From contig OZ244254.1 of NCBI GenBank assembly GCA_965217205.1, positions 434,001 to 498,000 on the forward strand: a stretch of 64,000 nucleotides of DNA. Direction: 5' to 3'. The translations under genes and the position numbers were made by a program. The notes under the pieces were generated by a model, which ran no database searches, was not told the DNA's origin, and saw nothing but the letters and a program-made list of their open reading frames with translations. Source of the stretch: Maricaulis sp947259345 (GTDB taxonomy: Bacteria; Pseudomonadota; Alphaproteobacteria; Caulobacterales; Maricaulaceae). Below, in pieces: positions 42,117 to 51,169 of this stretch. The stretch's first letter is position 1. Each line of letters begins with the position of its first letter.

Positions 42117-42671
42117 CTAGCTGCGCGGCATGGGGGCGGCGCCCAGGCTCTCGGCCAGCGCGGTCGAGAAGGCGTGGAAGGCCCGCCGTGTGTCCGTCCA
42201 CACGCCATAGCCGGCCCCGTCGCCACTGTCCGGATTGAACCAGGCATAGGTGAAGGTGGCGACCAGACCGCCATCGGCATCGCGCAATTCAGCGTCCAGC
42301 GCAGCGCCGCCATTGGCGTGGGCAGAGTAGTGCGCGGTGTCCATGACCTGGATCTGGTTCATGGTCGGCCGGTTCGGCACGACATCGGTGATGGTCACGG
42401 TCAGCACGGTCTCCCGCGTGGCCACCCCATGCCAGTCCGAATCGATCAGGGCCCGCGACAGGTCATCGCGCAGATAGGTCGCAAGACGTGCCAGCTCGGC
42501 TTCGCCCAAACTGTCAGCCTTGGCCCGGACAAGATCGGAAAAACCGATCCGGCCAATCTCGATGGATCCGCTCGCCTCGCTTCGGAATTCGGCCTGGAAG
42601 GCATCGCCATTCTGGGCGAGGGCCGGCGGGGTCAGGCAACACAACGCAAGTACACAAACGAGAGTACGCAT
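42117..42671 (-). CDS. Secreted protein, paralogue of the next gene
   Basis: A 184-aa protein with a signal peptide (MRTLVCVLALCCLTPPALA, cleaved before QN). The mature region shares with its neighbour the order LARLATYLRDDLSRAL, then PNRPTMNQ, then AELRDADGG, then WTDTRRAF.AF. No lipobox is present. The layout resembles small periplasmic proteins of the DUF3313 type, but I cannot assign a family. AGGAGAG lies 6 bases before ATG 42671. It is convergent with queE and 160 bp downstream of the paralogue, with a terminator between, so the two are separately expressed. Confidence 0.7.
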   Translation of the reverse strand: MRTLVCVLALCCLTPPALAQNGDAFQAEFRSEASGSIEIGRIGFSDLVRAKADSLGEAELARLATYLRDDLSRALIDSDWHGVATRETVLTVTITDVVPNRPTMNQIQVMDTAHYSAHANGGAALDAELRDADGGLVATFTYAWFNPDSGDGAGYGVWTDTRRAFHAFSTALAESLGAAPMPRS

Positions 42672-42776
42672 TTCGGTCTCTCCTGGGTTCATGTCCCCCC
42701 TGCGATGGCATCAGCCTATCACATCTGCGTGAGCGGCATCAGGGGTGCCTTTGGTAATTCCTTGCTGCAGCACAAT

Positions 42777-42809
42777 AAAAAACGGACGCACCTGCGAAGG
42801 CGCGTCCGT
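42777..42809 (-). terminator. Intrinsic terminator after the 42832-43335 gene
   Basis: On the minus strand the stem ACGGACGC/GCGTCCGT is followed by six T residues. It begins 22 bp after the stop codon and separates the two paralogous secreted-protein genes. Confidence 0.85.
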
Positions 42810-42831
42810 CTTGTCCGGAAATCCGGTGTGA

Positions 42832-43335
42832 TCAGGAGCCGGTGCCGGCCCGCTCATCAAGACTGTCGGAGACCTGGTCGGCAAAGCGCGAGAAGGTCCG
42901 CCGCGCATCGGTCCACTGGGCATAGCCGGTGACATCCTGGATATTCCAGCTTTGCCAGCCATAGCTGTAGGTCTCGAGAATCTCGCCATCGGCAGAGATG
43001 AGTTCGGCTTCGACTTCGGCGCCGCCGATCGAGATGGAAGAATGGTGCAGGGCGCGCGTGCCGCTCATCTGCGCCATGGTCGGGCGGTTGGGCTGTGCGT
43101 CGAGAATCGTCGCGTTGAGCGTATAGCCGCCTTCACCCATCTGGTCGCGGAGCTCGCGCTCCAGCGTAGTGCGCAGATAGCCGGACAGGCGCTCGAGTTC
43201 GCGCTCACCAAAGTCCTCTGCGTTTTCAATAAGTTCCGGTCCATAGGCGATCTCGCCAATGGCGACGGGCTGGTCCGCCAGCGACGGGGTGGACAGGGCA
43301 CCCAGTGCCAGAATGGCCGTCATCGTGCGCAACAT
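42832..43335 (-). CDS. Secreted protein, paralogue of the 42117-42671 gene
   Basis: A 167-aa protein with a signal peptide (MLRTMTAILALGALSTPSLA, cleaved before DQ). It shares with its neighbour ELERLSGYLRTTLERELR, PNRPTMAQ, AELISADGE, and QWTDARRTFSRFADQVSDSL at matching positions, so the two arose by duplication. A strong AGGAGG lies 7 bases before ATG 43335. The mature protein has no Cys. Function is unknown. It ends at a good intrinsic terminator. Confidence 0.72.
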   Translation of the reverse strand: MLRTMTAILALGALSTPSLADQPVAIGEIAYGPELIENAEDFGERELERLSGYLRTTLERELRDQMGEGGYTLNATILDAQPNRPTMAQMSGTRALHHSSISIGGAEVEAELISADGEILETYSYGWQSWNIQDVTGYAQWTDARRTFSRFADQVSDSLDERAGTGS

Positions 43336-43472
43336 AACGCGCCTCCTTGATACGTCTACAAGCAGTCCCTCAAGGCGGAGTGTATCAGTATCAGGGGGTG
43401 GTTGAGAAGGCGCTGGCACGCGAACAATGCGCACAATCGCGTGCGCGGCCTGCCCGCCCTTATTGCGGCTAT

Positions 43473-43682
43473 CTAGTCATGATCATGGTCATCATCGTCA
43501 TCATCATCACCCGGGGTGACGACATCGATGGCGGCGCCGCCGACGGCGGCCGTGGTGCGGACCGCAGCGCCCGCCGTACCGACGGCAACATCGGTTGCGA
43601 GCGCGGCTGCGCCGATGACAAGGCAGCCCGACAGGGCCGGAGCGAGGCCGAGAATGGTGATCAGGGTCAGAATGCGGCGCAT
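43473..43682 (-). CDS. Small lipoprotein with an Asp/His tail
   Basis: A 69-aa protein with a lipoprotein signal (hydrophobic stretch then lipobox LSGC near residue 19), an Ala/Val/Gly-rich middle that looks membrane-associated, and a tail of seven Asp followed by HDHD. Such a tail could bind metal ions. GGAG lies upstream of ATG 43682. The Asp tail comes from a simple GAT/GAC repeat, so its length may vary between strains. No family recognised. Confidence 0.6.
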   Translation of the reverse strand: MRRILTLITILGLAPALSGCLVIGAAALATDVAVGTAGAAVRTTAAVGGAAIDVVTPGDDDDDDDHDHD

Positions 43683-43772
43683 GGGTGTCTCCGGTTCAAT
43701 TGACCCCGTCATGCCAGAGAAGGGGTTTCCGCATGGTGAATGCGGTCTTCATCCTGTGATTGGCGTCAGGCC

Positions 43773-45863
43773 TCAGCGTCCTTCACGCCACCAGCCCAGA
43801 CCCAGCATGGCCGTGATCAGCAGCACCATGAGCAGACCGGGCAGAAGCGGTATACGGGTCGAGGCCCGAACGACATAGCGTTCATTGCGCTGCAGACCGA
43901 GCCAGGAGCGCCCGGCCTGATCGGCGGACGCCCGGGTCCGGCGCAGGCCTGGCAGATTGGCATTGGGACCGTCGCCAATGGCAAAGAGACCACCACCCGT
44001 GACATCGACGAAAGGATCGAGCACATCCGCATTGGGACGCAGATCGGCGTATTCCAGCGGATTGATCGGACCCAGGGCGGCCACTGTCGTCAGATCGCCG
44101 GAGCGCAGGCGCACAAGGCCGGAACCGCTGGCCGGGACACGGGCGGCGAAATGGCCCGGCTCGCCTTCGGTCTCGGTCATGGTGACCACATCCTGCCGGC
44201 CATCGGGCCAGGTCAGTTGCAAGGGCGGTGGCGTATCGGACAGGGTGACCCGGTCGACCTGGAGTTCGCCATCGGTGGCAAAGGCGGTGAGGCGTTCCTC
44301 GTCGAGCTCCGGTTCGCGCATCAGCCAGTGGGCGACGCGGCGGAACATCTCCGCATAGGGGCCGCCGCCTTCAAAACCGCGCGACCAGAGCCAGGTCTGA
44401 TCCGACATCACGATCGCCGCGCGCCCCTGGCCCGAGCGCTGCACCACGAGGAGCGGGTCGCCTTCCGGCGTCTCCAACAGGGTCTCTCCACCCAGGGCCG
44501 TGCCGTGGATATGGCGCAGCCAGCGACCCCATTGCGGGCTCTCCCCGCCACCGGCCAGACCGGCAGTCACCGGGTGACGCAGACCGGTATCGGTCGGCTC
44601 CGGGGTAAAGGGGGCATCGGTGATATAGCCGGTCGGGCGCACCGGCAGGACAGCAGCCAGCGGCGTACGATAAAGGCTCGGCGGTCCGGCGAAGGGCGGT
44701 CCGGCCGTGACCAGAAGCGCGCCGCCATTCTCCACATAGCGCGAGATATAGTCGAAATAGAGCGGCGGCATGATGTTGCGACGGCGATAGCGGTCGAAGA
44801 TCACCAGGTCGAATTCGCTCAGGCGCTCGACGAAGAGTTCCTGCACCGGGAAGCCGATCAGGGCCAGCTCGTCGACCGGAGTTGAGTCACGACGGTCCGG
44901 CGGCCTCAGAATGGTGAAATGGACCAGGTCCACGGACGGATCGGATTTCAAAAGGTCACGCCAGGCGCGCGCGCCATTATGCGGCTCGCCGGTGACCAGC
45001 AGAACACGCAGGCGATCGCGCACGCCGGACACGGAAACGGCGGCGCGGTTATTGATCAGGGAGAGTTCCTGCGGTCCGGCCTCGACCTCGGCCTCGATCA
45101 CATTCTGTCCGCGGCGTTCAACCGGGACTTCGACCCGGGTCGAGCGACCGATCGGGATGGGATAAACCTGCGGGTCGCCGCCCTCAAAGCGGAACGCGAC
45201 CGAGGCGGTGCCCTGCACGGCGTCATCCTCGACGCGGATCACGAAGGCCACGGTCTGGCCGACAATGCCGTAGCGCGGCGCTTCCTCGATGACCAGACGG
45301 CGGTCTCCGGCAGAACGGTCGCCGGTCATCACATGATGGATCGGCGCGTCGACATTCAGCGCATCCGTATCAAGCGGGGCGTCATGGATCTGCCCGTCCG
45401 TGACCAGGACCACACCGGCCAGCCGGTCTGGCGGCGCCGAGGCGAGGGCGGCATTGACCCCGTCAAACAGCATGGTGCCGTCAGCTGTTTCACCAGCCTC
45501 GACCTCGATCAGGTCGAGCATCGGGTCATTCTCGGCTTCCCGGCGCAGGGCTTCGGCCATTTCCTCGGACGCTTCGCGGCGCCCGCCGACGGTCATCGAG
45601 GCGGAGGTATCGGTGACCAGCACGGCCACATCGGGCAGCGGGTCGCGTTCCTCTTCCACCAGGGAGGGATTGGCCAGAACGAGGGCGATCATCAACACGC
45701 CCAGGGAGCGCCAGATCCAGCCGGACATTTTCTGCAGGCCGCCGATCGCAATCGCCAACAGGGCGATGCCGGCCAGACCGCCAATGACTGACCAGGGCAG
45801 GAGCGGCGCGAAATCAAGCGCCGAGACGGTCGCGCCGAGGGGTAGGCTCTGGGAGACGGTCAT
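43773..45863 (-). CDS. Membrane protein with VWA-like and GATase-like regions
   Basis: A 696-aa protein. Two membrane helices near the N-terminus (about 20-42 and 48-66) precede a VWA-like segment PDVAVLVTDTSASM, whose MIDAS motif DxSxS is only partly kept. A Rossmann-like region LRVLLVTGEPHNGARAW resembles glutamine-amidotransferase-like domains, and a C-terminal helix (about 672-690) closes it. It is fourth in the MoxR-DUF58-BatA-like-VWA cluster and overlaps the preceding gene by four bases. It probably acts in the periplasm with that system. Its function is not known. Confidence 0.8.
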   Translation of the reverse strand: MTVSQSLPLGATVSALDFAPLLPWSVIGGLAGIALLAIAIGGLQKMSGWIWRSLGVLMIALVLANPSLVEEERDPLPDVAVLVTDTSASMTVGGRREASEEMAEALRREAENDPMLDLIEVEAGETADGTMLFDGVNAALASAPPDRLAGVVLVTDGQIHDAPLDTDALNVDAPIHHVMTGDRSAGDRRLVIEEAPRYGIVGQTVAFVIRVEDDAVQGTASVAFRFEGGDPQVYPIPIGRSTRVEVPVERRGQNVIEAEVEAGPQELSLINNRAAVSVSGVRDRLRVLLVTGEPHNGARAWRDLLKSDPSVDLVHFTILRPPDRRDSTPVDELALIGFPVQELFVERLSEFDLVIFDRYRRRNIMPPLYFDYISRYVENGGALLVTAGPPFAGPPSLYRTPLAAVLPVRPTGYITDAPFTPEPTDTGLRHPVTAGLAGGGESPQWGRWLRHIHGTALGGETLLETPEGDPLLVVQRSGQGRAAIVMSDQTWLWSRGFEGGGPYAEMFRRVAHWLMREPELDEERLTAFATDGELQVDRVTLSDTPPPLQLTWPDGRQDVVTMTETEGEPGHFAARVPASGSGLVRLRSGDLTTVAALGPINPLEYADLRPNADVLDPFVDVTGGGLFAIGDGPNANLPGLRRTRASADQAGRSWLGLQRNERYVVRASTRIPLLPGLLMVLLITAMLGLGWWREGR

Positions 45864-48613
45864 TGGCCGAGCCTTTCCAGGATATCGGGCACATGGACCT
45901 GATCCGCCTTGTAGTTTCCGGTCAGCGCATACATGGCGATATTGACGCCGAAGCGGATCGCCATCTCACGCTGGCGTGCGCCGCCTTCAATGGGTGCGGC
46001 TGCACCGCCGCCAGCGCCGCGTGCCCAGGCCGTGGCCCAGTCATGCGAACCAATGATCACGCCGGAGGTGCCGTCACGGGAGGCGCCATCGGGATTGGCC
46101 TCGACCCAAACCGGCGATCCGGTGAACCGGCCGGGGAATTCCTGTAGCAGGTAGAAGGCGCGCGTCAGGACGTGGTCGGTCGGGATTTGCGACAGGGCCG
46201 GGACATCAATGCTGTCGAGGATATTGACCAGGCCCGGGTGCGGGGCACCGGCGCGCAGCATGGCGATATCGGCGTCCTGCGTGTCGAAGACGATCAGCCC
46301 GCCGGCAGCCAGATAATTGGCGACGCGGCGCGAGGCTTCCGGGCTCAGCGCGCCGGCATCACGGGTGACAGGCCAGTAGAGCATCGGGAAGAAGATCAGC
46401 TCATCCGTGTTCACATTCACGGCCAGCGGCGGTTCCGGTTCCATGGCGCTGCGCCGGAAGATCTCCTGCGACAGACCGGTCAGACCGTCCTCGCTGCGCG
46501 TATCGATCGCGTTGTCGCCGGTGGTGACATAGCCAAAGCGCAAGGTCAGCGCGGCCTGCATCATCTCGTCGCTCAGCTCGACCCGCTCCGGCGTTGTGTC
46601 CTGCGCCTGGACTGGCGGTGCTGCGGCCAGCGGCAGAAGGCCAAGCGCGAGCAGGGCCGCCGCGGTCGCGGCGCCGAACCGTGCGGGCAGGCGACCGGCG
46701 AGCCCCAGTGCGATCAAGACGTCCAGGGCGAGCATGACGAGGGCCGCCGCCAGCAGCCAGGCGTCGAAATGCTGGGCGCGGGGACCGTCGAGGCTGGCGA
46801 AACGAGCGCCGGGAAGGTCGCGGGGCAGGGGCTCCATGCGGGTATCTGTTCCGATGACATTGAGGGCTGAGGCTGCCGAGCCAAGCCGGTATAGACCGGG
46901 AGGGGCGACCGGAGAAACGATTGTGGTGTCGAAGGCGGCAGCGGGAACCGGACGTGCGCTCACCGGTGCCGAGACCAGCTGGCCGCGGGCGTCAAGTGCC
47001 TGGTCGAGCACCCAGGCGCCATTGCCGGGCACGGCAGCATTGCCACCCTGCGACAGGCCCATCAGGCGCTGCAGCATGCGGGGGAAGAGGCCGGACAGGG
47101 GCAGGTCGGACCAGTCCGGACTGGCCGTGACATGGAAGAGGACAATCCAGCCGCGGGCGCGGCGTTCGGCGGTGACCAGCGGCGTGCCGTCTTCGAGACG
47201 GGCCCAGACCCGGTCCGGCGTGGCGCTGCCCGGCTGAGCCAGGACCTGACGGTCAATGGTGGCGGAATTGTCGGCGGGCAAGCCGGCAAAGGGTGAGGTA
47301 TCCGGGAAACTGGCGATGCGTTGCGGTTCATCCCAGTTCAGCGATCCGCCGAAAAGGCGTCCGCCTTCGCGCAGGATGACCGGCAGGAGATCATCACCCT
47401 GAGCGGCCAGGCGCGGGCCGGCAAAACGGATCAGCACGCCGCCCTCATTGACGAAGTCGACAATGCGTTGATCGTCGGAGCGGGCGCTGTCTGTCATCAC
47501 CAGCACCGAGACATCCTCGGCCAGCAGGGCATCGAGATCGCCATCGATCAGCTGGGCATGCGGACCAAGCGCGCTGCGCACATAGTGGAGATCGGAGAGG
47601 AGGGGCTGCCCTTCATCGCTTTCCAGCGTGATCAGTCCGACCCGCGGGCGCTGCCATTGATCACCCAGCAGGCGGATCGAGGCGGCCGAGCTGCTGCCAT
47701 CCAGGCGCAGGCTGGCTATGCGATTGCGCAAATCGAGCGGCAGGCTGATATCGGCACTGGCCACCCCTTCACCGGCGGCAAATTGCAGATCGGTACGGGC
47801 GATGGCGCGGCCATCACTGCCAAGAGCGGTCACGGCGACGGTGCGCGGGAAATCGCCGCCAGCGCGCAGGACAGAGACGGTCAGCCCATCAGCCGCCGGT
47901 TCCGGCGCAGCGAGACCCAGCGGGGCTCGCCCGGCATCGGGTTCGATCACGGTGAGATCACCCAGCGCATCCAGGGCGCGCGAGAGCTCGGCCGCATCGC
48001 GGCTGTCGACACCATCACTCAGCCAGGTCACGGCCATGGGCGCACTCAGCGCGCCTTCAGCGCGTGCAGCATTGAGGCGTTCGGCCGTGGCCCCGCGATC
48101 GGCGGGCCAGGGCTGGGGTTCGGCGGTTTCCAGCTGGCGGCGGGCACTGTCGGCATTGCCGGGACGCAGGGCGGGCATGGCCTGTCCGGTCGGGGCCGTG
48201 GTGATCAGGGTCACCGGTCGACCTTCGCGCTCGGCCTCGTTGATCAGGCGCTCGGCTTCCTGCCGCATGTCATTCCAGGCGGCGGCGCTGGCCCAGCCGC
48301 TGTCCATGACGATCAGGGCCGGACGGGTCTCTTCCTCGACGCTGGGCGGCGTCCAGACCGGACGCGCCAGGGCGATAATGACCAGGGCGGCGATCAGGAG
48401 GCGGAAAAGGATCAGCCACCAGGGCGCATGCTGCGGGGTCTCGGCATCATCCGGCGCGCCGAGCAGCAGGCGCAGCGGCGGAAAGATGGCGCGTTTGGGC
48501 GCTGGCGGCGTGGCGCGCAGGAGCAGCCACAGGAGTGGCAGGGTCAAAAGACCGGCCAGCGCCAGCGGGGCGCCGAAGGAGAGGGGGCCGAGAGCAAACA
48601 TCAGGTCAGACAT
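45860..48613 (-). CDS. BatA-type membrane protein with DUF4159 domain
   Basis: A 917-aa protein. The N-terminus (about 1-85) is the aerotolerance BatA-like two-helix region (PLLWLLLRATPPAPKR, then WWLILFRLLIAALVIIALAR). A long region follows that resembles a degenerate VWA fold. Two further helices lie near residues 625-665, and a C-terminal DUF4159 domain (about 690-910) contains TDELIFFPMLYWPV. Proteins of this architecture are regularly found beside MoxR and DUF58 genes in alphaproteobacteria. It overlaps both neighbours (8 and 4 bp), so the four genes form one operon. Confidence 0.85.
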   Translation of the reverse strand: MSDLMFALGPLSFGAPLALAGLLTLPLLWLLLRATPPAPKRAIFPPLRLLLGAPDDAETPQHAPWWLILFRLLIAALVIIALARPVWTPPSVEEETRPALIVMDSGWASAAAWNDMRQEAERLINEAEREGRPVTLITTAPTGQAMPALRPGNADSARRQLETAEPQPWPADRGATAERLNAARAEGALSAPMAVTWLSDGVDSRDAAELSRALDALGDLTVIEPDAGRAPLGLAAPEPAADGLTVSVLRAGGDFPRTVAVTALGSDGRAIARTDLQFAAGEGVASADISLPLDLRNRIASLRLDGSSSAASIRLLGDQWQRPRVGLITLESDEGQPLLSDLHYVRSALGPHAQLIDGDLDALLAEDVSVLVMTDSARSDDQRIVDFVNEGGVLIRFAGPRLAAQGDDLLPVILREGGRLFGGSLNWDEPQRIASFPDTSPFAGLPADNSATIDRQVLAQPGSATPDRVWARLEDGTPLVTAERRARGWIVLFHVTASPDWSDLPLSGLFPRMLQRLMGLSQGGNAAVPGNGAWVLDQALDARGQLVSAPVSARPVPAAAFDTTIVSPVAPPGLYRLGSAASALNVIGTDTRMEPLPRDLPGARFASLDGPRAQHFDAWLLAAALVMLALDVLIALGLAGRLPARFGAATAAALLALGLLPLAAAPPVQAQDTTPERVELSDEMMQAALTLRFGYVTTGDNAIDTRSEDGLTGLSQEIFRRSAMEPEPPLAVNVNTDELIFFPMLYWPVTRDAGALSPEASRRVANYLAAGGLIVFDTQDADIAMLRAGAPHPGLVNILDSIDVPALSQIPTDHVLTRAFYLLQEFPGRFTGSPVWVEANPDGASRDGTSGVIIGSHDWATAWARGAGGGAAAPIEGGARQREMAIRFGVNIAMYALTGNYKADQVHVPDILERLGQ

Positions 48614-49502
48614 CCCTCGCGAGGGCGCGGAACAGGGCGAGTACGGCGCTGGTCGCCGGACGATCAGTGCGGTGGGTCACCAGCGTCCAGCCGTATTGAC
48701 GGGCCAGGTCGGCGAGGCGTTCGCCATGTTCGGCCCAGCGTTTGCGGTAGGCCGAGCGGGCTTCCTCGGCACGTCCGAAGAGAAGGCTTTCACCGCCACC
48801 CGGGTGTTCAAACCGCGTGCGGCCTGCGTAAGGGAAATCCTCTTCCGCCGGATCAACGACGCGCAGGAGGACGCCATGCGCCTCCATGGCCGCAAAGCGC
48901 GACAGGCGCGAGGCCCAGGTCTCGATCGGGTCGAGGAAATCGCTGGCCAGCACGACACGGCCAAAGCGGGAAATATTGGGCGCTTCGACCGCCGAGGCAT
49001 CACCGGGACCCAGCGCCAGGCGGCGCGAGGCGCGCTCCAGGCCGAGGGCACCGGTACGGGCAATGGCGGACTCACCGAGTACACTGACGCGTTCACCGCC
49101 TTGGGTCAGCAGGGCCGCAACCGCGATCTGGCAGACAGCCGCGCGGTCAATCTTTGCGCCATGATTGCGGCTCGAGGCATAGCGCATGGAGGCCGAGCCA
49201 TCGCGCCACAGCCAGACCGTGCTGGCCGCTTCCCATTCATTCTGACGCACGAAGAGCTGGTCGGAACGGGCTGACTGGCGCCAGTCAATCGCCTGACGTC
49301 CATCCTCGGGGCGGTGATGCCGATATTGCCAGAATGTCTCGCCAATGCCGGAGCGGCGCCGTCCGTGCACACCCTGGGCGACGGTCGCGGCAATGCGATC
49401 CGCTTCGGCCAGCAGGGCGGGCAGGCTGGCGGCCGCGTCTTCGCCTGCATGGCGGAGCGCGACGACCCTTGCCTCATCCTGGCGATTGGCGCCCTGGCTC
49501 AT
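48606..49502 (-). CDS. DUF58-domain protein
   Basis: A 298-aa soluble protein with the DUF58 signature: GIGETFWQYRHHRPEDGRQA, then IDWRQSARSDQLFVRQNEWE, followed by a VWA-like fold containing VWLWRDGSASM with the DxSxS motif as DGSAS. DUF58 proteins are standard partners of MoxR AAA+ ATPases and are thought to be delivered or remodelled by them. It lies 2 bp after moxR and overlaps the next gene. Confidence 0.9.
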   Translation of the reverse strand: MSQGANRQDEARVVALRHAGEDAAASLPALLAEADRIAATVAQGVHGRRRSGIGETFWQYRHHRPEDGRQAIDWRQSARSDQLFVRQNEWEAASTVWLWRDGSASMRYASSRNHGAKIDRAAVCQIAVAALLTQGGERVSVLGESAIARTGALGLERASRRLALGPGDASAVEAPNISRFGRVVLASDFLDPIETWASRLSRFAAMEAHGVLLRVVDPAEEDFPYAGRTRFEHPGGGESLLFGRAEEARSAYRKRWAEHGERLADLARQYGWTLVTHRTDRPATSAVLALFRALARDV

Positions 49503-49504
49503 GA

Positions 49505-50503
49505 TCAGGCGGCCCGGTCGGCCAGCGATTTGATCAGGCCTTCCAGCGTGTGACCGTCAGCGCGGGCCGCGAAGGAGAGCGCCATGCGGTGTTTCAGCAC
49601 TGGCTCGGCCAGCGCCGCAACGTCTTCGGTCGACGGGGCGAGGCGGCCTTGCAGGAGCGCGCGGGCGCGGCAGGCGAGCATCAGGGCTTGTCCGGCGCGT
49701 GGCCCCGGACCCCAAGAGACGCCCTCCCGCACTTCCGGCACATCGGAATCTTCCGGGCGGGCCAGGCGCAACAGGTCGAGAATGGATTCCAGCACCCGCT
49801 CGCCGACGGGCAGGCGACGGACCAAGGCCTGGAGTTTGAGAATCTCCTCGGCGTCCAGCACCGAGACCGATTCGGCCGTATCGGCACCGGTCGTCGCCAG
49901 CAGGACGGCGCGCTCGGCCTCGCGGGACGGGTAGGGCACGTCGACGCGCAGCAGGAAGCGGTCAAGCTGGGCTTCGGGCAGCGGATAGGTGCCTTCCTGC
50001 TCGATCGGGTTCTGGGTCGCGAGAACGTGGAAGGGCTTTGGCAGGTCGTGACGCTCGCCGGCGACGGTGACATGGCCTTCCTGCATGGCTTGCAGCAGGG
50101 CGGCCTGGGTGCGCGGGCTGGCGCGGTTGATCTCGTCAGCCATCAGCAGGCGACAGAAGATCGGGCCGGGCAGGAAGCGGAAATGACGCTTTCCGTCATC
50201 GCCTTCCTCGAGCATTTCCGAGCCGAGGATATCGGCCGGCATCAGATCCGGCGTAAACTGGATACGCTTGGTGTCGATCCCGGTCGCGACCGCAATCGTT
50301 TCCACCAGGCGGGTCTTGGCCAGGCCGGGCGCGCCAACGAGCAGGGTATGCCCGCCGGACAGCATCGCGGTGAGGCAGAGCTCGACTTCGTTTTCCAGGC
50401 CGTAAATCACGCGACCGATGGATTCCTTGACCGCCTTGAGGCGATCCGTCGCGGCGTCGGCTTCAGCAATCAGCTCTGCACCGGGTTCATTCATCTCGGT
50501 CAT
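49505..50503 (-). CDS. MoxR-family AAA+ ATPase
   Basis: A 332-aa AAA+ protein. Walker A is LLVGAPGLAKTRL, Walker B LLMADEINRASP, sensor 1 is in VLATQNPIEQEGTYPLPEAQ, and the lid domain is C-terminal. MoxR ATPases act as chaperones for VWA-domain proteins and metal-centre assembly. I chose ATG 50503, where the family N-terminus begins; the frame upstream to 50602 overlaps the promoter of the divergent gene. It heads the four-gene cluster that runs to 43773. Confidence 0.93.
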   Translation of the reverse strand: MTEMNEPGAELIAEADAATDRLKAVKESIGRVIYGLENEVELCLTAMLSGGHTLLVGAPGLAKTRLVETIAVATGIDTKRIQFTPDLMPADILGSEMLEEGDDGKRHFRFLPGPIFCRLLMADEINRASPRTQAALLQAMQEGHVTVAGERHDLPKPFHVLATQNPIEQEGTYPLPEAQLDRFLLRVDVPYPSREAERAVLLATTGADTAESVSVLDAEEILKLQALVRRLPVGERVLESILDLLRLARPEDSDVPEVREGVSWGPGPRAGQALMLACRARALLQGRLAPSTEDVAALAEPVLKHRMALSFAARADGHTLEGLIKSLADRAA

Positions 50504-50584
50504 CGTCCTACATTCCTTTCCGATACAGACCCGATATAGGCCAGTTGGCGCGACGCAGCATGGCGTTGCGCAGATAAGGTGTCC

Positions 50585-51169
50585 ATGCCCTCGAACGCGC
50601 AATCCCGTGATCCAATGCAGTCACTGCTCAAGGCAGCTCGCGAAGCCGGAACCGGCCTGCCGCCGGTCGAGCGCTGGCATCCCGAATATTGCGGGGAGAT
50701 GGACCTCGTCATCAAGCGGGACGGGTCATGGTGGCATGAAGGTGTGCGCATCACGCGGGACCGTCTTATACGGCTGTTTGCCACAATCTTGCGGAAAGAT
50801 GACGACGGCATTCATTATCTCGTGACGCCGGTTGAGAAAATCGGCATCGAGGTGGAGGTCGCGCCCTTCCTGGCGGTGCGAGTCGACGCGGTTGGCGAAG
50901 GCCGCGAGCAGTCGCTGATTTTTACTACCAATATGGATGAATTGACCGAAGCAGGACCTGACCATCCGATCTCGGTATCGATTGACCCGGTAACCGGTGA
51001 GCCGACACCGCTGGTACATGTTCGCGGCAAACTGGAAGCGCTGATGACACGGCCGGTCTTTTACGAGTTGGCGGAGCGCGCCGTCGAGCATGACGGCAAG
51101 ACCGGTGTGTGGAGCGGCGGCGTTTTCTACCCGCTCGGTGATGATGATGGCGACGACGGCGATGCGTGA
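50585..51169 (+). CDS. DUF1285-family protein
   Basis: A 194-aa soluble protein with the DUF1285 pattern: LPPVERWHPEYCGEMDLVIK, DGSWWHEGVRITRDRLIRLF, YLVTPVEKIGIEVEVAPFLA, and a final GVWSGGVFYPLGD. Its function is unknown; crystal structures of the family show a small beta fold. AAGG lies 7 bases before the ATG. It is divergent from moxR and overlaps the Nudix gene by 8 bp, an order (DUF1285, Nudix, DUF6111, cca) I associate with many alphaproteobacteria. Confidence 0.85.
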   Translation: MPSNAQSRDPMQSLLKAAREAGTGLPPVERWHPEYCGEMDLVIKRDGSWWHEGVRITRDRLIRLFATILRKDDDGIHYLVTPVEKIGIEVEVAPFLAVRVDAVGEGREQSLIFTTNMDELTEAGPDHPISVSIDPVTGEPTPLVHVRGKLEALMTRPVFYELAERAVEHDGKTGVWSGGVFYPLGDDDGDDGDA

